This document shows positions 17,441 to 25,980 of a stretch of DNA of 64,000 nt, one piece after another. How positions within the stretch are numbered: position 1 is the stretch's first letter; each line of letters opens with the position of its first letter. Both the position numbers and the translations under genes were made by a program. The DNA lies in assembly GCA_022827785.1 (NCBI GenBank), contig JAJEIM010000025.1, positions 23,178-87,177 on the forward strand. The letters are read 5' to 3'. A model generated the notes under the pieces. That model was not told where the DNA came from and made no database searches. It worked only from the letters and a program-made list of their open reading frames with translations. The DNA comes from Acidimicrobiia bacterium (GTDB lineage Bacteria > Actinomycetota > Acidimicrobiia > Spongiisociales > Spongiisociaceae).

Positions 17441-17896
17441 ATGGCGGTGAAGATCCGCCTCAGGCGTATGGGTAAGAAGAAGCAGCCAACCTACCGGGTG
17501 GTGGTGGCTGATGCACGGGCCCCCAGGGACGGTCGCATCATCGAGTCGATCGGTCGCTATGACCCTCGCCGGGAGCCGTCGCTGGTCGAGATCGACAACG
17601 ACCGGGCGCGATACTGGCTGGGGACCGGGGCACAGCCGACCGACCGGGTGCAGAAGCTACTCGAGATCTCCGGCGCGGTCGCGCAGCCGAAGGTGTCCCG
17701 TGCAGGTGTCTACCGTCTCGATGACCCTACGCCGAGTTCGCCGCCAGCCTCCGATGTCCCGATCCCGGAGTCTCCGGAGGCGGCCGTAGATGCGGCTGAA
17801 GATGCGGCCGCAGAGCCGGCCGGGGAAGGAGAACCGGCCATCTCTCCGGAGGAAGATGAAGCCTCCGGAGACGAAGAGAAGGGTGGTGGATCATGA
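17441..17896 (+). CDS. rpsP: 30S ribosomal protein S16
   Basis: The first 80 or so residues are the standard S16 fold ([34 protein letters not shown]). A tail of about 70 residues, rich in Ala, Pro and Glu, follows, bringing the protein to 151 residues. Acidic S16 tails are common in actinobacteria, so I do not treat it as an error. The stop overlaps the KH-protein ATG by 4 bp (ATGA), in the conserved ffh-rpsP-KH-rimM order. Confidence 0.97.
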   Translation: MAVKIRLRRMGKKKQPTYRVVVADARAPRDGRIIESIGRYDPRREPSLVEIDNDRARYWLGTGAQPTDRVQKLLEISGAVAQPKVSRAGVYRLDDPTPSSPPASDVPIPESPEAAVDAAEDAAAEPAGEGEPAISPEEDEASGDEEKGGGS

Positions 17897-18141
17897 GCGG
17901 GGCGATCGTGGAACGTGTGATCCGGTACGTGGTCACGTCGATCGTTGACGACACGGAGGCCGTCGAGGTCACGATGATCGACCAGGGCGAGGACAGGATG
18001 CTCGCCGAGGTGAAGACAGCTCCCGGCGAGATGGGCCGGGTGATCGGCCGCGGCGGAAGGGTGGCCCGAGCCATCCGGACCGTCGCCCAGGCCGCCGCCG
18101 AGGAGGAAGGCCTCACCGTAGGGGTTGAGTTCGTCGACTGA
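17893..18141 (+). CDS. khpA: KH-domain RNA-binding protein KhpA
   Basis: Short 82-residue protein consisting of one KH domain with the GxxG RNA-binding loop as IGRGGR (about 53-58). It lies in its usual place between rpsP and rimM. KhpA proteins partner with KhpB/Jag and affect cell size and small-RNA biology in Gram-positive bacteria. It is translationally coupled to rpsP by a 4-bp overlap. An alternative family name is YlqC. Confidence 0.92.
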   Translation: MSGAIVERVIRYVVTSIVDDTEAVEVTMIDQGEDRMLAEVKTAPGEMGRVIGRGGRVARAIRTVAQAAAEEEGLTVGVEFVD

Positions 18142-18718
18142 TCGCCCGGCGCCCGGCGGGCGTCATGAGGCGGTCGCGGTAGGGACGCCCCGGGCCCGCG
18201 ACGCCGGCCCGACCGGCGGGGATCCGGTGGTGGTCGGGCGGATCGTCAGCCTCCACGGGAAGGACGGCGCCGTGCGGCTGCGGGTCGAGTCCGACCATCC
18301 GCAGCGCTTCGTGCCGCCGGCCCGGTTTCGAACTCGCCTACCCGATGCCCCGCTCCTGGTCCTCAGGAGCATCGGCGCCCCCTCCGGGGACCCGATCGCC
18401 GAGTTCGCCGGGATCACCTCCGCGGAGCAGGCGGCGAGGCTGGTGGGCGCCGACCTGCTCATTAAAGAGAGGGAACGGCGGGACTTGGAGCCTGGCGAGT
18501 ACTGGCCTGACCAGCTGATCGGGCTGGTGGTGCGGGTGGGGTCCGACACCGTGGGGGTGGTAGAGGACCTGATCGAAGCCCCCCAGGACCGGCTGGCCGT
18601 CAGGTGCGAGGACGGTGCCCTGGCCGAGGTCCCGTTCGTCGAGCCTCTGGTGCCGGAGATCGACCTGGCCGGGGGATGGATCCGGCTGGATCCTCCCGAA
18701 GGTCTCCTCGGAGGGTGA
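18125..18718 (+). CDS. rimM: 16S rRNA processing protein RimM
   Basis: Ribosome maturation factor binding S19 during 30S assembly. The RimM core begins at VVVGRIVSLHGKDGAVRL (about residue 35) and the PRC-barrel half is EYWPDQLIGLVVRVGSDTVG to the end. The only upstream start in frame is a TTG at 18125, which overlaps khpA by 17 bp and gives 197 residues; a GTG just before the core (near 18227) is an alternative, so the true N-terminus is uncertain. The stop codon lies inside a copy of the dispersed palindromic repeat that separates it from the convergent sulP gene. Confidence 0.88.
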   Translation: MSSSTDRPAPGGRHEAVAVGTPRARDAGPTGGDPVVVGRIVSLHGKDGAVRLRVESDHPQRFVPPARFRTRLPDAPLLVLRSIGAPSGDPIAEFAGITSAEQAARLVGADLLIKERERRDLEPGEYWPDQLIGLVVRVGSDTVGVVEDLIEAPQDRLAVRCEDGALAEVPFVEPLVPEIDLAGGWIRLDPPEGLLGG

Positions 18719-18776
18719 TGAAAAAGGCCGGAACGGCTTGGCCCGCTGGTCGCCTACCGGGGAGTTCGGCCCTCAG
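18707..18776. repeat. Dispersed palindromic repeat, copy F (short)
   Basis: This shortened copy runs from CTCGGAGGGTGATGAAAAA to TTCGGCCCTCAG. The left arm resembles the other copies (AGGGTGnyGAAAA, then TTGGCCCG), but the centre is reduced. It sits between the convergent rimM and sulP genes and contains the stop codons of both, so it is well placed to act as a two-way transcription terminator. It is the weakest full member of the family by eye. Confidence 0.5.
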
Positions 18777-20401
18777 GACGGCTTGTCGAGCAGCGAGTTG
18801 GCCAGTTCTCTAGCTTCGTCCAGGGTGTCGGCGTAATGATCCTCGGGTACGCGGCGCAGCACGTCGAACGCCTCAAGGCTGGTCTTGGCATGCCCTTCCA
18901 GGCCCATCACGACGCATTCGGTGTTCTCGGCCATCGCCGTGTCGATCAGCCTCCCCACCAGTTGTGCGGCGCTCGGGTCCACGTAAAGGGTCTCGGAGAA
19001 GTCCAGGATCACCACCTCGTGCTCCCGTATGTCGAGCCCTAGCGAGGTGGTCAGGCGTTTGGCGGATGCGACCGTAAACGTCCCCCGCAGGGAGACCAGC
19101 CCCACGCGGGCGGAGAACATATCGAAGTCGTCGCCGTCGTCATCCAGCAGGTTCCCCAGGAAGGCGGTGTCGAGGAGGGGTACGGATACGATGCTGTCCA
19201 GCTCCAGCACCTCGAACTGGCGGGCGGTGGTCAGGGCGGCCGCGATCAGGCCGATTCCCACCGCGGTTACCAGGTCGACGAACACCGCGAAGCCCACCGT
19301 GATCAGCATGACCAGGAAGTGCTCGCGCTGGATGAACCGGAAGCGGGAGAAGAAGCGCCAGTCGATGATGTCGAAACCCACCTTGGCGAGGATCCCGGCC
19401 AGGACGGCGTGGGGTATCCGGTCGATGTAGCGCCCGATGCCGAGGACCAGCGCCAGGATGATGGCTGCGCAGATCACACCGGACACGCGGGTCCGGCCAC
19501 CGGCCTTGATGTTGGCCGCGGTGCCGGTGGTCGCTCCGGCGCCGGGGATGGCGCCGATCAGGCCGGCGACCACGTTCCCCATACCCACCCCGATCAGCTC
19601 CCGGTTGGGGTTGTGGTCGTCGCCGGTCATCGAGTCGGCCACCAAAGCGGTCAGCAGGCTGTTGATGGAGGCGATCAGAGCGATGGTGAGGGCCGGTACG
19701 GCGGAAGAAGCGAGCGTGTCGAGGGTCAGGGAGGGGAACACGATCTCGGGCATGCCGGTGGGGACCGTCCCGATCACGGGAGCGTCGGTGAACACGGTCA
19801 TGCCCAGCAACGTCCCCACGATCAACGCCACCACGGAGGCGGGCAGCAGGGTGCGGAGGCGCCGGGGCCAGAGGATGCTGACCCCGATGGCCACCACGCC
19901 CAGGATAACGGCGCCGGCGTTGGCCTTGGGAGCGGCTTCCGGCCACGCCTGGACAGCTGCCAGCGCGCCGCCCTGGGCATGCTCCCTGCCCAGCAGGGGC
20001 AGGGTGGTGACGAAGAGGATGATCCCGCCCACCCCGGTGGTGAACCCGGACACCACCGGGTACGGGGTGTAGGCCACGTAGCTGCCGAGCCGCAGGGCAC
20101 CGATCAGGATCTGGAAGATGCCGGCGAGTACCGCCACGGTAAGGGTCTGGGTCAGGCTCTCGCCGGTGGAGATGAACACCACGGAGATGGCCACGGCCAG
20201 GGGCGCGGTCGGGCCGGAGATCTGGGTGTTGGTGCCTCCGAAGACCGCGGCGAAGAAACCGACCGCGATGGCACCGTACAGCCCGGCGATGGCGCCCAGA
20301 CCCGATGCCACTCCGAATGCCAGCGACAACGGCAGAGCAACCACCGCCGCAGTGATGCCTCCGAATGCATCATCCCGGAAGTTGCTCAAGTTGTATTTCA
20401 C
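18773..20401 (-). CDS. SulP family anion transporter with STAS domain
   Basis: Membrane protein of 542 residues with about a dozen hydrophobic segments from residue 12 onward, then a cytoplasmic STAS domain (about 435-540; VVILDFSETLYVDPSAAQ). The first helices include the SulP pattern AVVALPLSLAFGVASGLGAIAGLYGAI, and IPGAGATTGTAANIKAGGRTRVSG is typical of the family. SulP members move sulfate, bicarbonate or other anions; substrate cannot be assigned. The start is GTG. It is inserted, reversed, between rimM and the cofG-cofH-trmD stretch and is divergent from cofG across 77 bp. Confidence 0.88.
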   Translation of the reverse strand: MKYNLSNFRDDAFGGITAAVVALPLSLAFGVASGLGAIAGLYGAIAVGFFAAVFGGTNTQISGPTAPLAVAISVVFISTGESLTQTLTVAVLAGIFQILIGALRLGSYVAYTPYPVVSGFTTGVGGIILFVTTLPLLGREHAQGGALAAVQAWPEAAPKANAGAVILGVVAIGVSILWPRRLRTLLPASVVALIVGTLLGMTVFTDAPVIGTVPTGMPEIVFPSLTLDTLASSAVPALTIALIASINSLLTALVADSMTGDDHNPNRELIGVGMGNVVAGLIGAIPGAGATTGTAANIKAGGRTRVSGVICAAIILALVLGIGRYIDRIPHAVLAGILAKVGFDIIDWRFFSRFRFIQREHFLVMLITVGFAVFVDLVTAVGIGLIAAALTTARQFEVLELDSIVSVPLLDTAFLGNLLDDDGDDFDMFSARVGLVSLRGTFTVASAKRLTTSLGLDIREHEVVILDFSETLYVDPSAAQLVGRLIDTAMAENTECVVMGLEGHAKTSLEAFDVLRRVPEDHYADTLDEARELANSLLDKPS

Positions 20402-20478
20402 GCGCCTTCCACTCTACTCCCCGGTCTGCCGCGCCCGTACCGAGCTTCCCGCGTGTCCTTCTAAGATTCGTTGCTCGA

Positions 20479-21624
20479 ATGGGCTACCCACTACCTGACC
20501 ACAGGCTTGCCGTCGACTACATAGACGGAAGGCTGGATCCCCGGCCGCTGTTCGAGTTCGCGGGGCGGATGCGGGACGACGGGCGGGGACGTACGATCAC
20601 GTTCAGCCCCAAGGTGTTCGTTCCGATCACCACCCTCTGCCGGGATGTCTGCACCTATTGCACATTCGCCAAGCCGCCCGGAGCCGGAGGCGATTACCTG
20701 ACACCGGATGACGTGCTGGCCATCACCGAGGCCGGCGCCGCGGCCGGGTGTTACGAGGCGCTTCTCACCCTGGGGGATCGGCCCGAGGAACGCTGGCCGC
20801 AGGCACGAGAGTTCCTGCGCTCCCAGGGATATGACACCACGATCGGCTACGTCCGGGCGATGAGCGAGTTGATCGTGGGGAATACAGGCCTGTTCCCCCA
20901 TGCCAATCCGGGGAACATGACCCTTGCCGAGATCGAGGATCTGCGCCCGACCAACGTGTCGATGGGCCTGATGCTTGAGAACATCTCGCCCCGCCTGATG
21001 GAGCCGGGGATGCCCCACTACAACTGTCCCGACAAGGACCCGGCAGTCCGGATGGAGACGATCGAGGCCGCCGGCGCGGCCCGAGTCCCGTTCACGACCG
21101 GAATCCTGGTCGGGATCGGCGAGACCACTCCCGAGATCGTCGACAGCCTGTTCGCCATCCGCGAGTTACATGCCCGCTGGGGCCATATCCAGGAGGTCAT
21201 CATCCAGAATTTCCGGGCCAAGGCGGACACTTTGATGCGTAGATCGGCTGAGCCCGTACCGGAGTGGTTCGCCCGCGTTGTGGCCGTGGCTCGCTGGATC
21301 CTCGGACCGGAGATGAACCTGCAGGTGCCCCCCAACCTCACCGAGCGGTACGAGATCTACCTGGAGGCCGGCATCAACGATTGGGGAGGGGTGTCGCCGC
21401 TCACGATAGATTGGGTGAACCCGGAGGCGCCCTGGCCCCATCTCGACGAGTTACGGGCCCGGACGGAGACCCGCGGTTACGAGCTCAGACCCCGACTTCC
21501 CGTCTATCCCGAGTTCATCGACGAGACCTGGATAGACCCCGGCCTGATCGGAAGGGTGGCTGCCGCGACCGACGACCACGGGTACGCTAGGAGGGTGGCG
21601 AAAAATGTCCCGTTGGCCCGATAG
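20479..21624 (+). CDS. cofG: 7,8-didemethyl-8-hydroxy-5-deazariboflavin synthase, CofG subunit
   Basis: Radical SAM enzyme of 381 residues which, with CofH, builds the F0 chromophore of coenzyme F420 from tyrosine and a ribityl-pyrimidine. The cluster motif is TLCRDVCTYCTF with Cys54, Cys58 and Cys61. Family segments such as VSMGLMLENISPRL and EVIIQNFRAK are intact, with the end region NDWGGVSPLT. I chose ATG 20479. The last codons, including the TAG stop, come from repeat copy A, so the final dozen residues (RRVAKNVPLAR) are not family sequence. In mycobacteria the same functions are fused as FbiC; here they are two genes. Confidence 0.93.
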   Translation: MGYPLPDHRLAVDYIDGRLDPRPLFEFAGRMRDDGRGRTITFSPKVFVPITTLCRDVCTYCTFAKPPGAGGDYLTPDDVLAITEAGAAAGCYEALLTLGDRPEERWPQAREFLRSQGYDTTIGYVRAMSELIVGNTGLFPHANPGNMTLAEIEDLRPTNVSMGLMLENISPRLMEPGMPHYNCPDKDPAVRMETIEAAGAARVPFTTGILVGIGETTPEIVDSLFAIRELHARWGHIQEVIIQNFRAKADTLMRRSAEPVPEWFARVVAVARWILGPEMNLQVPPNLTERYEIYLEAGINDWGGVSPLTIDWVNPEAPWPHLDELRARTETRGYELRPRLPVYPEFIDETWIDPGLIGRVAAATDDHGYARRVAKNVPLAR

Positions 21625-21695
21625 TCCGCAGCGAGTCCCGATGTCGAGGCTCGCGGGCCAACCACCTATCCCCGTCTTTTTCGGCACCCTGCTAG
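21587..21695. repeat. Dispersed palindromic repeat, copy A
   Basis: A 109-bp imperfect palindrome from CTAGGAGGGTGGCGAAAAA to TTTTTCGGCACCCTGCTAG. The outer arms pair as CTAG-n-AGGGTG-n-CGAAAAA; further in, GTTGGCCCG pairs perfectly with CGGGCCAAC, and the core has GCGAG/CTCGC. It overlaps the end of cofG and provides its TAG stop. It shares its last CTAG with copy B, so the two are tandem. Confidence 0.75.
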
Positions 21696-21799
21696 GGAGG
21701 GTGGTGACAAATGTCCGTTTGGTCCGGTAGCCGGCTCCGGAAGCACCGATCAGTGCGTGGCGGGCCGGCCCGCTCCTGTCCTTTTCAGCATGCTCCTAG
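21692..21799. repeat. Dispersed palindromic repeat, copy B
   Basis: This 108-bp copy begins CTAGGGAGGGTGGTGACAAA and ends CTTTTCAGCATGCTCCTAG. Its sequence diverges from copy A inside but keeps the arm layout (ATGTCCGTTTGG left, GGGCCGGCCC right) and the CTAG ends. It stands directly upstream of the cofH ribosome binding site, so it may also act on cofH expression. Confidence 0.7.
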
Positions 21800-21817
21800 G
21801 CGGATGGAGGCATCACT

Positions 21818-23707
21818 ATGACATCACGGGTCCGCACCGACATCACATTCTGCCGCCTCCGGCCGGCCCACCAGGTCACGGAGGCAACGGCCGGCACTCG
21901 TCGCGCCGAAGGCACCACCTCCCTCGAATTGCCGTGCCCCGACGAGGGGTCGGTGGCGGCCTGCCTGTCCGGAGGACTGCTACCCGTGTCCGTCGGCGCG
22001 GCCGATGAGGGGGTCGCCTCCTGGGTGGTCCCGCCCCGCGACGCCCTGGATCTGTCGGATCGGGGGGTTGCCGGCTGGCGACTGACGGTGGTCCACACGG
22101 ACAGCAGGTCTGAGGTGATCGAGGCCCTGGCGAGAACGGGCGCCGCCTTCCTGCGCACCGGACGCAGCCGGGTGGTCGAGGCCGCCGACATCTGTTGCCT
22201 GCCCACCATCGAGGCCCGGCCCTCGGTGTTCGCAGACTCGGTTGCGGAAGCCGTCGCGGCGGTCGATGAAGGCGCCCGCGACCTCCTGCTTCGAGACTGG
22301 GATACCGAGCGGATCGGTGAGCTCCGGGTGGCCCTGGGCGGCCGGCTGGTCGAGCGGGTGGCAGTGCCCGGCGGGATCACGGTGGACGAGGCTCGGGACT
22401 CGCTGTCCGGCGACCTGTTCAAGGTGTATCTGGATCTGGTCGACGGAGGCGGGTACGCCCGGCCTCGATACACATGGGCGCCGGGGAAGCCGGCCTCCCC
22501 TCCTCTCAACCCGCGGAGGCTCTCGGCGGCCTGGCAGGACGCTCTGTGGACGGACGGAGCCTGGCCCGGGATGGCCCACGCCTCGCCGGAGGTCCGGGCC
22601 ATACTCGACCGGTCGATCGAGGGGACGCCGCCCACCGTGCCCGAGACCGCCACGCTCCTTTCGGCTCGCGGCGATGATGTGGACGCCATCGCGGCCGTGG
22701 CGGATGTCCTCCGGCGGGAACGGGTGGGAGAGACCGTCACCTACGTGGTGAACCGCAACATCAACTACACCAACGTCTGTTACTTCCGGTGTGGGTTCTG
22801 CGCCTTCTCGAAGGGCCCGCGGAGCCTGAACCTGCGCGGTGACCCCTATCTCATGTCCATCGAGGAGGTGGTGAACCGCACCACCGAGGCGGCGGCGCGG
22901 GGGGCCACCGAGGTGTGCCTCCAAGGGGGGATACATCCTGCTTTCACCGGTCGCTTCTACGTGGACGTGCTGTCCTCGATCAAGGAGGCGGCACCGGAGA
23001 TGCACGTCCACGGCTTCACCCCGCTCGAGGTGTGGCAGGGAGCGGAGACTCTCGGCATGCCGGTCCGGGCGTTCCTGGAGATGCTCAAGGAGGCCGGTCT
23101 CGGTACGTTGCCGGGGACCGCTGCGGAGATTCTCGACGATCGGATCCGGAAGCACCTGTGTCCTGACAAGATCCGCACGTCGCAGTGGGCCGAGGTGATG
23201 CTCATCGCCCACGAACTGGGTCTCAGGTCGACCTCCACCATCATGTTCGGCCACATCGACGACCCCCTGGCGTGGGCCAATCACCTGGAGGTGATCCGGG
23301 AGATCCAGCGCCGCACGGGCGGATTCACGGAACTGGTGCCGCTTCCGTTCGTGCACATGGGAGCTCCGATCTACCTGCGGGGCCGGGCCCGCCCCGGTCC
23401 CACCTGGGACGAGGTGGTCCTGGTGCATGCGGTCGCACGCCTGGCCCTCGACGGTCTGGTTCCCAACATCCAGGCGTCGTGGGTGAAGCTGGGCATGGAC
23501 GGCGCGGCCAGGCTCCTGTCGGCCGGTTGCAATGACTTGGGTGGCACGTTGATGAACGAGACGATCTCGCGGGCCGCGGGAGCGTCGCACGGCCAGGAGG
23601 TCGATGCGGCGGAACTCGAGGCGACCATCGAGACCGCCGGACGTATTCCTGCCCGGCGCAATACGCTGTACCAGGCGATCGAGGGCCGGGTCCGGCCTCG
23701 CATCTGA
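21818..23707 (+). CDS. cofH: F0 synthase subunit CofH with an extra N-terminal domain
   Basis: This gene encodes 629 residues, whereas CofH is normally about 370-400. The C-terminal part (from about residue 255) is a clear CofH: radical SAM motif CYFRCGFC with Cys321, Cys325 and Cys328, then TEVCLQGGIHP, HGFTPLEVWQGAETLG, GTLPGTAAEIL and NIQASWVKLG. It joins tyrosine-derived carbon to the pyrimidine in F0 synthesis. Residues 1-250 have no radical SAM motif and are not CofG; I do not recognise them. One stretch (about 143-195, ending VPGGITVDEARDSL) faintly recalls a TIM-barrel strand/helix pair. The ATG is preceded by GGAGG at good spacing, so the long form is probably translated. Confidence 0.88.
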   Translation: MTSRVRTDITFCRLRPAHQVTEATAGTRRAEGTTSLELPCPDEGSVAACLSGGLLPVSVGAADEGVASWVVPPRDALDLSDRGVAGWRLTVVHTDSRSEVIEALARTGAAFLRTGRSRVVEAADICCLPTIEARPSVFADSVAEAVAAVDEGARDLLLRDWDTERIGELRVALGGRLVERVAVPGGITVDEARDSLSGDLFKVYLDLVDGGGYARPRYTWAPGKPASPPLNPRRLSAAWQDALWTDGAWPGMAHASPEVRAILDRSIEGTPPTVPETATLLSARGDDVDAIAAVADVLRRERVGETVTYVVNRNINYTNVCYFRCGFCAFSKGPRSLNLRGDPYLMSIEEVVNRTTEAAARGATEVCLQGGIHPAFTGRFYVDVLSSIKEAAPEMHVHGFTPLEVWQGAETLGMPVRAFLEMLKEAGLGTLPGTAAEILDDRIRKHLCPDKIRTSQWAEVMLIAHELGLRSTSTIMFGHIDDPLAWANHLEVIREIQRRTGGFTELVPLPFVHMGAPIYLRGRARPGPTWDEVVLVHAVARLALDGLVPNIQASWVKLGMDGAARLLSAGCNDLGGTLMNETISRAAGASHGQEVDAAELEATIETAGRIPARRNTLYQAIEGRVRPRI

Positions 23708-23732
23708 GGGCGAGCGGTCGCCCGGCCGGTAG

Positions 23733-23840
23733 CTCGGAGGGTACTGAAAATGTTCGGTTGGGCCCCAAGACTCGACAATAGAACACCAGGTCCAGACGCC
23801 GCAGGCCGACCTATCACCGTCGTCTTCGGCACCCTGCCCG
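23733..23840. repeat. Dispersed palindromic repeat, copy C
   Basis: A 108-bp copy in the cofH-trmD gap. Left end CTCGGAGGGTACTGAAAATG, right end CGTCTTCGGCACCCTGCCCG. The inner arms GGTTGGGCC and GCAGGCCGACC are kept. It lies 25 bp upstream of the trmD start, after the cofH stop. Confidence 0.72.
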
Positions 23841-23865
23841 GGGTCAAGGCGGAAGTGCCCGGTCC

Positions 23866-24531
23866 ATGATCGACGTGGCGGTCATCACGCTGTTCCCCGG
23901 GTTCTTCGCCGGCCCGACCGAGGTGGGCGTGGTCGCGAAGGCCCTCCAGACCGGCGCCATGGCTCTGAGTGTCATCAACCTCCGGGAGTACGGGGTTGGT
24001 GTTCACCGCCAGGTCGACGACGCCCCCTTCGGGGGTGGCGCGGGGATGGTGCTCATGCCCGGGCCGCTGGCCGACGCTGTGGAGAGCCGTCTCCAGTCCC
24101 ACAAAGTGCTGTTGACACCCGTCGGCCGGCCGCTCCGGCAGACCGCGCTGGACCGCCTGGCGGGCTACGAGGCGTTGACGCTGGTGTGCGGCCGGTACGA
24201 GGGTGTGGACGAGCGATTCGTGGAGGAGTTCATCGATGAGGAGATCTCGTTGGGTGACTTCGTCCTGGCCGGAGGAGACGCCGCTGCGCTGGCTGTCATC
24301 GAAGGCGTGGCCCGCCTGCTTCCCGGCGTGCTCGGTAACCCCCGTTCGCTCGAGAATGAGTCGTTCCGGGACGGTCTGCTCGGGGAGCCCCAGTACACCC
24401 GTCCGGCCGTGTTCAGGGATCGATCCGTACCGGAGGTCCTGGTGTCGGGGGACCACGGCCGGATCGACGCCTGGCGAGGGGACCAACGAGTGAGGAGAAC
24501 CCGGGAGCGGCGCCCCGACCTGCTCGAGTAG
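23866..24531 (+). CDS. trmD: tRNA (guanine37-N1)-methyltransferase TrmD
   Basis: SPOUT-class methyltransferase of 221 residues that methylates G37 next to the anticodon and prevents frameshifting. The knotted SAM site is shown by LVCGRYEGVDERF and the region EEISLGDFVLAGGDAAALAVIEGVARLLPGVLGN; DAPFGGGAGMV is the typical N-terminal motif. It normally follows rimM directly, but here sulP, cofG and cofH intervene. rplS follows after 142 bp. Confidence 0.97.
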   Translation: MIDVAVITLFPGFFAGPTEVGVVAKALQTGAMALSVINLREYGVGVHRQVDDAPFGGGAGMVLMPGPLADAVESRLQSHKVLLTPVGRPLRQTALDRLAGYEALTLVCGRYEGVDERFVEEFIDEEISLGDFVLAGGDAAALAVIEGVARLLPGVLGNPRSLENESFRDGLLGEPQYTRPAVFRDRSVPEVLVSGDHGRIDAWRGDQRVRRTRERRPDLLE

Positions 24532-24553
24532 GCGACCTTTCCAGCCGTTCCCG

Positions 24554-24583
24554 TTGGAATCAGCGTTCGGAACGGGTTAAACT
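24554..24583 (+). promoter_or_regulatory. Candidate promoter for rplS
   Basis: TTGGAA (24554-24559) and TAAACT (24578-24583) are separated by 18 bp and lie about 90 bp upstream of the rplS start. The -10 fits the actinobacterial TAnnnT pattern. If real, it gives L19 its own transcript with a leader of roughly 85 nt. Based on pattern only. Confidence 0.35.
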
Positions 24584-24673
24584 GCCTGCGCTGCTTACCT
24601 GTCCGGCAGACCCACGATCTCTCCAAGCAGCCGGGTCGCGGGACGGCAGGATCGCGATCGTGAGGAGACCTCG

Positions 24674-25015
24674 ATGAACGACCTCCAGTATGTCGAGCGC
24701 GCCCATCTGCGCGACGAGGTGCCGGAGTTCCGGCCCGGTGACACTGTCAAGGTGCATGTGCGCGTGGTCGAGGGCGGCCGGGAGCGTATCCAGATATTCG
24801 AAGGAGTGGTGATCGCCCGGGACGGCGGCGGCCTTTCCGAGACCTTCACCGTTCGTAAGGTCAGCTTCGGTGTGGGCGTGGAGCGCATCTTCCCGGTTCA
24901 TGCTCCGATCGTCCAGAAGATCGAGGTGACTCGCCGCGGGCAGGTCCGCCGCGCCAAGCTCTATTACCTGAGGGGCCGGGTCGGTAGGGCGGCGCGCATC
25001 AAGGAGAAGCGGTAG
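24674..25015 (+). CDS. rplS: 50S ribosomal protein L19
   Basis: Ribosomal protein of 113 residues at the 30S-50S interface. Family landmarks include [49 protein letters not shown] and [21 protein letters not shown]. Start ATG follows GAGGAGACC. The TAG stop is part of repeat copy E (TAGGAG). lepB comes next after about 150 bp, the usual trmD-rplS-lepB order. Confidence 0.97.
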   Translation: MNDLQYVERAHLRDEVPEFRPGDTVKVHVRVVEGGRERIQIFEGVVIARDGGGLSETFTVRKVSFGVGVERIFPVHAPIVQKIEVTRRGQVRRAKLYYLRGRVGRAARIKEKR

Positions 25016-25115
25016 GAGCGCACCGAGTGCCCGGTAGGCCCGGCTGGTGACCCGTAACTCGCCTCTGAGTGGACAGCGGGCCGGGCCGCTTCTGCCTTCC
25101 CCGGCACCTTCGTAG
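25012..25115. repeat. Dispersed palindromic repeat, copy E
   Basis: A 104-bp degenerate copy after rplS. It starts GTAGGAGCGCACCGAGTGCC, which closely tracks copy D, and ends CCCCGGCACCTTCGTAG. The inner arms are GTAGGCC and GCGGGCC. The rplS stop codon is within its first bases. Confidence 0.62.
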
Positions 25116-25163
25116 ATCCCGGATGGCTCCGCACACCGATGGCGGCGTGCTGATCGGCCACGG

Positions 25164-25856
25164 TTGAACTCCCGGCCGGATCCTGTCCCGCAGGCCGGTC
25201 CTGACCGGTCCGGAACGGGCGCCTTCCATCCACAGGGGTACGCCCCGGCGCGACCCCCACCTGGGCGTCGCTCAGCGGCACGGTTCGTACGGGAGGCGAT
25301 CGGCGTGCTGTTGCTGGCCCTGCTCGTGGCGATTCTCGTCAAGGTCTTCCTCGTTCAGGCATTCTTCATCCCGTCCGAGTCGATGATTCCCACGCTGGAG
25401 ATCGATGACCGGGTTTTGGTGAGCAGGATCGCCTACCTGTTCGATGGTCCGGACCGGGGCGAGGTGATCGTCTTCGACATGCCGATGGAGTACGAGGATC
25501 CGCCCGAGCCGATCTGGGAGATCATGGTTCGCCATGTCGTCGAGGCGGTCGGCATCCGCGTGGCGCGCGTCGAGGACCTGATCAAGCGCGTGATCGCGGT
25601 GGGTGGGGATCGGCTCGAGGTCCGGAATAACCGGGTGATTGTGAACGGCCTGGTACTGGATGAGCCCTACGTACCGCCCGGCGCGCGGATGGCCGACCTG
25701 GGCCCGACCTACATTCCCGACGGGCACGTGTGGGTGATGGGTGACAACCGTGACAACAGCCGCGATAGCCGGAGTTTCGGGCCGGTGCCGGTCGACACCA
25801 TCGTGGGCCGGGCATTCATCCGGTTCTGGCCCCTGTCCCGTCTGGACGGCCTGTAA
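25164..25856 (+). CDS. lepB: Type I signal peptidase
   Basis: Membrane protease of 230 residues that removes signal peptides from exported proteins. A proline-rich cytoplasmic lead is followed by one transmembrane helix (about 46-64). The catalytic Ser is Ser73 in IPSESMIPT and the general-base Lys is Lys141 in LIKRVIAVGGD; GDNRDNSRDSRSFGPV completes box E. Start is the TTG at 25164, the first in frame, so the precise N-terminus is uncertain. An insertion of about 25 residues (MEYEDPPEPIWEIMV...) lies between boxes C and D. Confidence 0.93.
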   Translation: MNSRPDPVPQAGPDRSGTGAFHPQGYAPARPPPGRRSAARFVREAIGVLLLALLVAILVKVFLVQAFFIPSESMIPTLEIDDRVLVSRIAYLFDGPDRGEVIVFDMPMEYEDPPEPIWEIMVRHVVEAVGIRVARVEDLIKRVIAVGGDRLEVRNNRVIVNGLVLDEPYVPPGARMADLGPTYIPDGHVWVMGDNRDNSRDSRSFGPVPVDTIVGRAFIRFWPLSRLDGL

Positions 25857-25980
25857 CCGCGATTCTCCGTGAAGTGGTCAGTAGCTTGGGGGCCGGCGGG
25901 TTACCCGGCGGGTTAACAGGTTGGCTGCGGCCCTTGAGCTTGTTGGACGGCGCGTGTCATTCCGTGTGTTACAAGCTTCA

